Below are positions 1-7,264 of a stretch of 64,000 nucleotides of DNA, one piece after another; the stretch's first letter is position 1, and each line of letters begins with the position of its first letter. Made by a program: the position numbers and the translations under genes. Origin of the DNA: an uncultured Eubacteriales bacterium (GTDB taxonomy: Bacteria > Bacillota > Clostridia > Lachnospirales > Lachnospiraceae); the NCBI GenBank assembly GCA_900315015.1, contig OMXJ01000003.1:124001-188000 (forward strand). Direction: 5' to 3'. The notes under the pieces were generated by a model. That model did not search any database, was not told where the DNA came from, and saw nothing but the letters and a program-made list of their open reading frames with translations.

Positions 1-39
1 ATTTTGTCTATACAAGAATATCTTATTTTAATAATTTCT

Positions 40-69
40 CGGGTGCTGTGAAAATAGCACCCGTATTTT
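40..69 (+). terminator. Intrinsic terminator of upstream gene
   Basis: An 8-bp GC-rich stem (CGGGTGCT pairing with AGCACCCG around an 8-nt loop) is followed by a T-rich tail. It probably ends a transcript entering from the left of the window. Confidence 0.8.
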
Positions 70-239
70 TGTGATGAACAAGGTGCATATAAGATATTTG
101 CAAGTTGTATCTATTTAAGATATGGAATAAGAGATAGTAATAAATGAAGTACCAAAATTTGTGTTTGCATTTTGGGGGTAATAGTATAATAATGATAAAG
201 TCAGAAATATAAGAGAAAACTGGAAAAGAGGATTTAAAA

Positions 240-1454
240 ATGCAGGTAGATATATATGGAACTCTAGGACCTAAATGTTCAGATGAAGAGACCTTAACCG
301 AGATGTTTAAATGCGGTATGAGCGGGATAAGACTCAATTTATCACATACAACGCTTGAGAGGGCAGCTGATAGGATAAATGTCTATCATGCGGCTGCAAG
401 AAGGGCAGGAATAGAGGCAAAACTCCTAATAGACATGCAGGGCCCGGAAATAAGAATAGGAAGTCTAAAGGAAGAGCTATCGTTAGAGGAAGGTGAAAAA
501 GTAAAATTAGTTTCTGAAGTCTTATTAAAGAAGCAGAACGCGCTAAAAACAGAAGTAGGAAAAGAAACAGAAGTAGGAAAAGAAACAGAAGTAGGAAAAG
601 AAACAGAAGTAGGAAAAGAAACAGAAGTAGGAAAAGAAACAGAAAAAGGAAAAGAAGCAGTAAAAGGAAAAGAAGTTGAAAAAGAAGTAGAAAAAGAGAC
701 TGAAAAAGAAGCAGATGATAGTGAAAAAATAATCCCAGTACCAGAATATATTTTTGAATATATAGAAAAGGGACAGGAAATACTTATAGATGATGGAAAA
801 ATCTTACTTGAAGCTTTAGATAAAGGCGAAAAAACAGCTGATAAAATTGAGCAAATAAGCTGCATTGCAAAAAGAGGAGGGAAGCTTGCTTCAAGAAAAA
901 GCCTTGCACTCATAGGAAAAGAAGTAAAATCCCCTACCTTAACAAAGCAGGATAAAGAAAATCTGAAAAAGGCTGTAAACTATGGAGTAACAGGAATAAT
1001 GCAGCCCTTTGTGAGAAATAGAGAGGATCTAAAAAATCTTAGAAATGCAATGAAGGAATGTGGCTGTGAGAATTTAAGGATATTTGCAAAAATAGAAAAT
1101 CTAAATGGGGTAGAGAGCTTAGAGGATTTCATGGATCTTGCGGATGAAGTAGTGATAGCAAGGGGAGATCTTGGAAATGCCATGCCGTTATGGGAGCTTC
1201 CAGCTGTGCAGAAAAAAATATCAGCTGAATGCAGAAATAGAAATGTACCGTTCATGGTAGTAACACAGATGCTAGCAAGCATGGAAAAATCAGCAGTTCC
1301 TACAAGAGCTGAGGTGTCTGATATTTATAATGCCGTACTAGACGGAGCAAGCAGCGTAATGGTAACCGGAGAAACCGCAGTAGGAGATTATCCAGTAGAG
1401 GTAATTAGGTATTTAAGTAACACAGTAAAGGAAGCAGAAAAAAATAAAAAATAA
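240..1454 (+). CDS. pyk: Short pyruvate kinase-like protein with E/K repeat insertion
   Basis: This 404-aa protein matches the A and B domains of pyruvate kinase (phosphoenolpyruvate + ADP to pyruvate + ATP). Visible signatures are GIRLNLSH (residues 29-36, substrate Arg31), DMQGPEIRIG (65-74), FAKIEN (282-287, catalytic Lys284), the Mg-binding stretch ARGDLG (307-312) and MVTGETA (374-380). The B domain contains about 60 residues of Glu/Lys-rich low complexity (roughly 103-163), including five perfect EVGKET copies. The C-terminal allosteric domain is absent; the protein ends just after the barrel, whereas typical enzymes have 470 or more residues. AGAGGA lies 7 nt before the start, and TATAAT at 185-190 may be its -10. 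It may be a paralogue rather than the main glycolytic enzyme. Confidence 0.85.
   Translation: MQVDIYGTLGPKCSDEETLTEMFKCGMSGIRLNLSHTTLERAADRINVYHAAARRAGIEAKLLIDMQGPEIRIGSLKEELSLEEGEKVKLVSEVLLKKQNALKTEVGKETEVGKETEVGKETEVGKETEVGKETEKGKEAVKGKEVEKEVEKETEKEADDSEKIIPVPEYIFEYIEKGQEILIDDGKILLEALDKGEKTADKIEQISCIAKRGGKLASRKSLALIGKEVKSPTLTKQDKENLKKAVNYGVTGIMQPFVRNREDLKNLRNAMKECGCENLRIFAKIENLNGVESLEDFMDLADEVVIARGDLGNAMPLWELPAVQKKISAECRNRNVPFMVVTQMLASMEKSAVPTRAEVSDIYNAVLDGASSVMVTGETAVGDYPVEVIRYLSNTVKEAEKNKK
552..641 (+). repeat. 5 x 18-bp in-frame tandem repeat
   Basis: Five identical 18-bp units (GAAGTAGGAAAAGAAACA) encode EVGKET five times inside the pyruvate kinase-like gene. Degenerate copies (EKGKEA, VKGKEV) follow. 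Perfect identity at DNA level suggests recent slippage expansion. The tract lies in the B domain, where length changes should be tolerated best. Confidence 0.95.
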
Positions 1455-1546
1455 AATTAATTGCTCTTTTGCAACATTTAAGTTACCTCAGCTGTACATA
1501 AAGTATAAAGAGCTAAAAATAATTTTGTATTTTGGAGGATAAATAA

Positions 1547-2965
1547 ATGTTTAAAAAGAGATTTATGGCATTAGTACTTACAACAATGATGGCAGCGAGT
1601 GCCTTTGCAGGATGCAGCGGATCAGCAGAGCCCTTAAGTGATGCTGCTTTAACAGATGATACAAAACAGACAGGCACTACAAGCCAGACAGATAGCGAAA
1701 CACCGGCAGATGCCCCATTAGTAGCAGATAGTGAAAACCCATCAGAAAATGATACGGTTAAAGAACCTGATAAGAAAAAAAGGCCGGCAGGCAATTTGCT
1801 CGATTCAGTAGAGGCAGGCGAGGTTTCACTTGAAATAAGTGATGAGCAAAGTGAAAAGCTAAGACTTGCAAGTGCTGACTGGGCAATGGAGCTTCTCAGA
1901 AAATGTTATAAAGATGGAGATGCCTTTATTTCACCATTATCTATAGAATTAGCTCTTACAATGACAGCAAATGGAGCAGCAAATGAAACCTTGAATCAGA
2001 TGCTTACAACAATGGCAGGCGACGGATGTGACATCGATACCTTAAACGCATATCTTAAGAGCTACACGGATTCACTGGTAAATAATGAGGATGTAAAGCT
2101 AGAAATAGCAAATGCAATATGGACAAATGAGTATCTTAATGTAGTACCTGCAGACAATTTCCTAAAGAACATAAAGGGCTTCTTTGATGCAGGAGTATAT
2201 GCAGAGGAATTTAATAAAGATGCATTAGCACATATCAATGATTTCTGTAAGGAACATACTGATGGACAAATAGATAAGGTACTTGATGAATTAGATCCTT
2301 CAGCATTGATGGTTTTGGTAAATGCCCTTAACTTTGATGCAAAATGGGCCGAGGAATATGAGGAGGGTCAGGTAAATAAGAGAATATTCACAGACGAAAA
2401 TGGCAATGAGACTGAAATGGATATGATGAATTCGATGGAAGATTTCTATTTAAGCAGTGACTATTGCTATGGAGTAAAGAAGGAATATAAAGATGGATAT
2501 TCTTTTGTAGCACTGCTTCCAAATGAAGGAGAAAAGGTAGCAGATCTTGTAGATAAGTTAGATGCTAAGACCTGGATGGATATGCTTGATAATCCGGTAG
2601 AATGTGATGTACATACAATAATTCCGAAGTTCGAAAGAGAAGCAAGTTATGATTTAAAAGAAATTCTTGCAGATATGGGAATGAAGGATGCTTTCGATCA
2701 GGAAATAGCTGATTTTTCAAATATGGTAGATTCGTCAAATGGTATTAGCGATATATTTATAGATAGCGTAATTCATAAGACACATATAGAAGTTGACGAA
2801 AAGGGAACAAAGGCAGCTGCAGTTACTGTAGTAACCATGAAGTGTAATTCAGCAAATATAATTTTGGATTATAAAGAAGTGCATCTTGACAGACCATTTG
2901 TATATGCGATAGTAGATAATGAGAATAATCTACCAGTATTTATAGGAACCTTTGATCAGCCATAA
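1547..2965 (+). CDS. Serpin-family lipoprotein 1
   Basis: A 472-aa serine protease inhibitor of the serpin fold. An N-terminal lipoprotein signal ends in AFAGC (Cys23), so the protein should be anchored on the outer face of the membrane, followed by a Ser/Thr/Asp-rich linker to about residue 80. The serpin core shows the NALNFDAKW-type strand motif, the hinge EKGTKAAAVT (418-427) needed for loop insertion, and the C-terminal DRPFVYAI. Counting from the hinge Glu as P17 places P1 near Asn433 (sequence KCNSAN), which does not suggest a classical trypsin-like target. GGAGG lies upstream of the start. The next gene is a close paralogue, so this is a tandem duplication. Gut bacterial serpins are thought to block host or competitor proteases; the target here is unknown. 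Confidence 0.9.
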   Translation: MFKKRFMALVLTTMMAASAFAGCSGSAEPLSDAALTDDTKQTGTTSQTDSETPADAPLVADSENPSENDTVKEPDKKKRPAGNLLDSVEAGEVSLEISDEQSEKLRLASADWAMELLRKCYKDGDAFISPLSIELALTMTANGAANETLNQMLTTMAGDGCDIDTLNAYLKSYTDSLVNNEDVKLEIANAIWTNEYLNVVPADNFLKNIKGFFDAGVYAEEFNKDALAHINDFCKEHTDGQIDKVLDELDPSALMVLVNALNFDAKWAEEYEEGQVNKRIFTDENGNETEMDMMNSMEDFYLSSDYCYGVKKEYKDGYSFVALLPNEGEKVADLVDKLDAKTWMDMLDNPVECDVHTIIPKFEREASYDLKEILADMGMKDAFDQEIADFSNMVDSSNGISDIFIDSVIHKTHIEVDEKGTKAAAVTVVTMKCNSANIILDYKEVHLDRPFVYAIVDNENNLPVFIGTFDQP

Positions 2966-3100
2966 CCCATTGATAACATGTAAAATGTATAAATGAAAGA
3001 AAATACGGGATGTAAAAATATGTAAATCCATGTAAATATATATATAAATTTATATTGTATGGATGTGAATTGCCCGGTAGAACCTGGGAGAAAGGAGAAA

Positions 3101-3126
3101 ATCCAATCATCAACTGATAATTGGAT
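3101..3126 (+). promoter_or_regulatory. Hairpin between AAAGGAG and the serpin 2 start
   Basis: A perfect 7-bp inverted repeat (ATCCAAT / ATTGGAT, 12-nt loop) sits between AAAGGAG at 3091-3097 and the likely ATG at 3140. Without folding, that Shine-Dalgarno is about 42 nt from the ATG. Folding shortens the gap to about 16 nt, still longer than optimal. The inverted repeat is seen; a role in translation is inferred. Confidence 0.4.
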
Positions 3127-3139
3127 TATACGTAAGAAA

Positions 3140-4507
3140 ATGAATAAAAAAAGATTTATGTCTTTAGTTTTAACTGCAGTAATAGCAGGAAGCACCTTTG
3201 CAGGGTGTACAAATGAGGAGAAGCCTGTTAATACAAATGTAACCACAAATTCTAATGAGCCTTCGGCAAATAGTGGCACAGCTAATGAACCAGAAAAGAA
3301 ATCAAAACCATCAGGCAATTTGCTAGATAAAGTAACTGCAGCAGAGGTAAATACAGATTTAAGTGAAGAACAGTTAGGAAAGCTTAATGAGGCAAGTGCA
3401 GACTGGTCATTAAATCTTTTAAGAAAGTGTTATAAAGAGGATGGGGGGGATTCCTTTATATCACCATTATCCATTGAGTTAGCCCTTTCAATGACAGCAA
3501 ATGGAGCAGCAAATAAGACCTTAGAGCAGATGGTTACAACTATGGCAGGGGAAAACTGCGACATAAACACCTTGAATGCTTATCTTAAGAGATATACCGA
3601 TTCACTTGAAAATGATGACTGGGCAAAGCTTAAAATAGCAAATGCCATATGGACTAATGAAACGCGTAATGTAATTCCAGGTGAAGATTTCCTCAAAAAC
3701 GTAAAGGGAGCCTTTGATGCAGGAGTATATTCAGAACCTTTTGAAACTTTTGCACTAGATAACATAAATAAGTTCTGCAAAGAAAAGACTGATGGACAGA
3801 TAGAAAAGGTATTAGAAGATATTGACCCGGGAGCTATAATGTATCTTGTAAATGCCCTTAACTTTGAGGCTAAATGGGCTGTTCAATATAAAGAGTATCA
3901 GGTCAGTAAGAGTATGTTTACCGAAGAAAATGGAAATCAGACAGAGATGGATATGTTGTTTTCAACAGAGAACGAATATTTGTGCAATGATTTCTGTTAC
4001 GGTGTAAAGAAGAAGTATGAATCTGGCTATTCCTTTGTAGCGCTTCTTCCAAATGAAGGAGAAACGGTATCAGATCTTTTAGGAAAAATGGATGGTAATG
4101 CCTGGATGAATATGGTTAATAATCCTATTACTGCTTATGATGTAGATACCAAGATACCAAAGTTTGAAAAGGATTCTAGTTACTCTCTTGGCGATATACT
4201 TCAGGATATGGGAATGAAGGATGCCTTTAATGAGATCAATGCTGATTTTTCAAATATGATAGAACCAGCAGCAGATATTGGAAATATTTTTATATCCCTT
4301 GTAATACATAAGGCGCATATAGAATTGACAGAAAGCGGAACAAAGGCAGCAGCAGTTACGGTTGTTGAAATGACTGACGCGGGTGCCTATGAAATGCCGG
4401 AAGTTAAAGAAAGAAAGGAAGTATATCTTGACAGACCATTCGTATATGCGATAGTAGACAATGAGAATAATCTGCCAATATTTATAGGAACCTTTGATAA
4501 GCCATGA
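3140..4507 (+). CDS. Serpin-family lipoprotein 2
   Basis: A 455-aa serpin paralogous to its upstream neighbour along its length. It has the same MNKKRFM-type lipoprotein signal ending FAGC (Cys23), an Asn/Thr/Ser-rich linker, NALNFEAKW, the hinge SGTKAAAVT starting at about 399, and DRPFVYAI near the end. The reactive-centre loop differs: after the shared hinge it reads VVEMTDAGAYEMPEVKER, longer than in paralogue 1, with P1 predicted near Ala. Target specificity has therefore probably diverged. The frame stays open upstream to 3059, but 3140 is chosen because it begins the signal peptide exactly as in the paralogue. The 174-bp gap with no clear terminator is compatible with co-transcription. 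Confidence 0.88.
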   Translation: MNKKRFMSLVLTAVIAGSTFAGCTNEEKPVNTNVTTNSNEPSANSGTANEPEKKSKPSGNLLDKVTAAEVNTDLSEEQLGKLNEASADWSLNLLRKCYKEDGGDSFISPLSIELALSMTANGAANKTLEQMVTTMAGENCDINTLNAYLKRYTDSLENDDWAKLKIANAIWTNETRNVIPGEDFLKNVKGAFDAGVYSEPFETFALDNINKFCKEKTDGQIEKVLEDIDPGAIMYLVNALNFEAKWAVQYKEYQVSKSMFTEENGNQTEMDMLFSTENEYLCNDFCYGVKKKYESGYSFVALLPNEGETVSDLLGKMDGNAWMNMVNNPITAYDVDTKIPKFEKDSSYSLGDILQDMGMKDAFNEINADFSNMIEPAADIGNIFISLVIHKAHIELTESGTKAAAVTVVEMTDAGAYEMPEVKERKEVYLDRPFVYAIVDNENNLPIFIGTFDKP

Positions 4508-4562
4508 TAGATTTACATAGTAAAACAGCTCAAAATTTTTATGAGAATTAATAATAATTAAG

Positions 4563-4591
4563 TTGAATGTTTGAGATGTATTTGCTATAAT
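4563..4591 (+). promoter_or_regulatory. Sigma-70-type promoter
   Basis: TTGAAT, a 17-bp spacer and TATAAT. It points toward the DUF1846 gene, but an intrinsic terminator lies only about 25 nt past the expected start of transcription. Confidence 0.65.
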
Positions 4592-4621
4592 GGGAAGGTG
4601 TTTTAAAATTGTTTTCATTTT

Positions 4622-4650
4622 AAACGGTACAATTTTATTGTACCGTTTTT
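4622..4650 (+). terminator. Terminator or attenuator before DUF1846 gene
   Basis: A perfect 12-bp stem (AAACGGTACAAT / ATTGTACCGTTT, 3-nt loop) followed by Ts. It may end the serpin transcripts. Because a promoter lies between the serpins and this hairpin, it could also attenuate the downstream gene or end a ~50-nt RNA. Confidence 0.8.
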
Positions 4651-4692
4651 AATAATGTGTTATTAAAAAATCTTAAATAAAGGCAGGATAAG

Positions 4693-6195
4693 ATGATGGC
4701 AGAAACGAGTAATGTCCGCAAAGGGTTCGACAATGCAAAGTATACTGAAATGCAGTCAAAAAGAATTAGGGAAAGAATAGATCAGTTCGGAGGAAAGCTG
4801 TATCTTGAATTCGGAGGAAAGCTTTTTGATGATTATCACGCATCACGTGTACTCCCAGGCTTTAAGCCGGATTCAAAAATCACAATGCTTAAGCAGCTTG
4901 CAGATAAGACAGAAATAGTAATAGCAATAAAGGCAGGCGACATTGAAAAAAATAAGGTAAGAGGAGATATCGGAATAACATACGATATGGATCTTTTAAG
5001 ACTTATTGATGCCTTTACAAATAATGGATTTTACGTTGGAAGCGTAGTTCTTACACAGTTCGCAGAACAGCCATCAGCAGTAGCTTACGAAAAGAAGCTA
5101 AAGGCCTTAGGTCTTAAGGTATTTAGACATTATATAATTCCAGGTTATCCATCAAATATTCCATTTATTGTAAGTGATGAAGGCTTTGGAAAAAATGATT
5201 ATATTGAAACTACACGTCCTCTTGTAGTAGTTACAGCACCAGGACCAGGAAGCGGAAAGATGGCTACCTGTCTCTCTCAAGTATATCATGAGGCAAAGCG
5301 TGGAATAAAGGCAGGTTATGCAAAGTTTGAGACCTTCCCTATCTGGAATATTCCGCTTAATCACCCGGTAAACCTTGCTTATGAAGCAGCAACGGCTGAT
5401 CTTAATGATGTAAACATGATCGATCCATTCCACCTTGAGGCATATGGAGAGACAACTGTTAATTATAATAGAGACGTAGAGGTATTCCCTGTTCTTAAGG
5501 CAATGTTTGATAAGTTACTTGGAAAGTCACCATATAATTCTCCAACAGATATGGGCGTAAATATGGCGGGCTATGGAATAGTAGATGATGAAGCATGCCG
5601 CGCTGCATCAAAGCAGGAAATAATAAGACGTTATTATGAAGCACTTGTAGCAAAGCGCAAGGGCGAGGGCGGAGATTCACCGGTTCAAAAGCTCGAGCTC
5701 TTAATGGAAAAGGCTGATATATCAGTATCAGACAGACCAGTAGTTGCAGCAGCAAATATCAGGGATGAGCAGACAGGAGCGCCTGCAGCAGCAATGGAGC
5801 TTCCTGATGGAACGATAGTTACCGGAAAGACTTCTCCAATGCTTGGAGCCTCATCAGCACTTATTCTTAATGCTCTTAAGCACTTTGCAGGAATAGAAGA
5901 TCAGATAAAGCTTATCTCACCAGAGGTACTTACACCTATTATGGAACTTAAGGTAAAGTATTTAGGAGATCATAATCCACTTCTTCACCTTAATGAGCTA
6001 TTAATAGCGCTTTCAATCCAGGCAATTACAAATGAAGCTGCAAAGAAGGCTTATGACTGTCTTCCAATGCTTGCTGGACTTGAGGCACATTCATCAGTTA
6101 TACTTTCACAGGTAGATGTAGGAGTATTTAAGAAGCTTGGAATTAATCTTACCTGTGAGCCAAGATACGAAGGAAATAAGTTATACCATACCTAA
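4693..6195 (+). CDS. DUF1846 family protein
   Basis: A 500-aa protein recognised as DUF1846 from its full-length pattern: GFDNAKYTEMQSKRI at the N-terminus, LYLEFGGKLFDDYHASRVLPGF, and APGPGSGKMATCLSQVYHE, a glycine-rich loop resembling a nucleotide-binding site near residue 180. Length matches the family. Structures of the family show an ATP-binding-like fold, but no reaction is firmly established. No signal peptide is seen, so it is probably cytoplasmic. ATG codons at 4693 and 4696 are both possible. The next gene follows within 60 bp. Confidence 0.85.
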   Translation: MMAETSNVRKGFDNAKYTEMQSKRIRERIDQFGGKLYLEFGGKLFDDYHASRVLPGFKPDSKITMLKQLADKTEIVIAIKAGDIEKNKVRGDIGITYDMDLLRLIDAFTNNGFYVGSVVLTQFAEQPSAVAYEKKLKALGLKVFRHYIIPGYPSNIPFIVSDEGFGKNDYIETTRPLVVVTAPGPGSGKMATCLSQVYHEAKRGIKAGYAKFETFPIWNIPLNHPVNLAYEAATADLNDVNMIDPFHLEAYGETTVNYNRDVEVFPVLKAMFDKLLGKSPYNSPTDMGVNMAGYGIVDDEACRAASKQEIIRRYYEALVAKRKGEGGDSPVQKLELLMEKADISVSDRPVVAAANIRDEQTGAPAAAMELPDGTIVTGKTSPMLGASSALILNALKHFAGIEDQIKLISPEVLTPIMELKVKYLGDHNPLLHLNELLIALSIQAITNEAAKKAYDCLPMLAGLEAHSSVILSQVDVGVFKKLGINLTCEPRYEGNKLYHT

Positions 6196-6252
6196 TATAA
6201 AAAACAGCTAAAGGGATAGAAGAGGTGTGATTTGAAAACCAAGGAGAAGAAA

Positions 6253-7173
6253 ATGAAATGGCCCTTTGTTGTAGGAATAATACTAGTATTATTAATACTA
6301 ATATTCTTTGTATTTAGTTTTTTGCTAGCAAAGTACATTATGGCAGACGGAAGAAGGCAGACTTTAGAGGAAGCAAAAAAATGGCAGTCAGAGCACTGCG
6401 ACATTAGCTATTTTAAAGAAGAAAACTGCGTAAATTATACGGTAAAGGGCTATGAGGATTATGAGCTTCATGTGACTTATTATCCAAATTCAGAAGATAC
6501 AGATAAGTACATAATATTATCTCATGGCTATACAGATAACCGCATGGGAAATCTAAAGTATCTAGAGATGTATTTAGATTTGGGCTTTAACTGCATAATC
6601 TATGACCTAAGGGGTCATGGTGAAAATGCAAAGGCTATAACTACCTATGGAAATTACGAAGCAAAGGACTTAATAAAAATAATCGAGGATACCAGAAATA
6701 GGTATCAAGGAATAAAGGAGCTAGGCCTTCATGGAGAATCACTTGGCTCAGCAACGACCATAACTGCGCTTCAATATAAGCCGGAAGTAGATTTTGCTGT
6801 GACAGATTGTCCTTTTGCAGACATTGAAAATGTATTAAGGGGCGGAGCTAGGGCAGCAAAGCTTCCAGAATTTTTCATTGATATAATGAATATCGGTTCT
6901 AAAATAAGATATGGACTCTCTCTTGATGATATGAGACCTATTAATGCAATAGTTGATAATAAAGTTCCTATTTTATTGATACACGGAGCAGCAGATTCAT
7001 TTATAGTGCCTGATAATAGTAAGAGATTATACGAAGCAGACCCGGGGTATAAGGAATTCTACACTATAGAAGGCGCATCGCATGCGATGAGCATATTTGA
7101 AGATAGAGAATTGTATATACAGTATGTAACAGGCTTTCTTAAAACAGTAGAAAGCGGTATGGCAGATAATTGA
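6253..7173 (+). CDS. Membrane-anchored alpha/beta hydrolase
   Basis: A 306-aa serine hydrolase with one N-terminal transmembrane segment (about residues 4-27) and the catalytic domain probably outside. The nucleophile elbow is GESLGS, the oxyanion region is ILSHGYTDN, the acid is probably the Asp in HGAADSFIVP, and the His is in GASHAM. It resembles the YqkD/BEM46 group of small esterase-like proteins; the substrate is unknown. A TTG at 6232 lies in frame upstream, but ATG 6253 has AAGGAG at the ideal 6-nt distance. It is close behind the DUF1846 gene and probably co-transcribed. Confidence 0.85.
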   Translation: MKWPFVVGIILVLLILIFFVFSFLLAKYIMADGRRQTLEEAKKWQSEHCDISYFKEENCVNYTVKGYEDYELHVTYYPNSEDTDKYIILSHGYTDNRMGNLKYLEMYLDLGFNCIIYDLRGHGENAKAITTYGNYEAKDLIKIIEDTRNRYQGIKELGLHGESLGSATTITALQYKPEVDFAVTDCPFADIENVLRGGARAAKLPEFFIDIMNIGSKIRYGLSLDDMRPINAIVDNKVPILLIHGAADSFIVPDNSKRLYEADPGYKEFYTIEGASHAMSIFEDRELYIQYVTGFLKTVESGMADN

Positions 7174-7191
7174 TGACCAGAATTAAGAAAA

Positions 7192-7236
7192 AAGATGCTA
7201 GCCTTTAGTGTAAAAAAGGCTTAGCATCTTTTTTGT
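7192..7236 (+). terminator. Terminator between convergent genes
   Basis: AAGATGCTAGCCTTT pairs with AAAGGCTTAGCATCTT (one bulged base) and is followed by a T-run. It ends the hydrolase transcript and, with weaker Ts on the other side, may also serve the convergent glycoside hydrolase gene. Confidence 0.85.
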
Positions 7237-7264
7237 ATAGTTTTCTTGATAGAATCAAAAAAAA

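Noticed and set aside
386-913. Minus-strand ORF of 175 aa opposite the pyruvate kinase-like gene
   Set aside because: It is the complement of the low-complexity tract (Phe/Ser/Pro repeats), with no ribosome binding site or family match; an antisense shadow.
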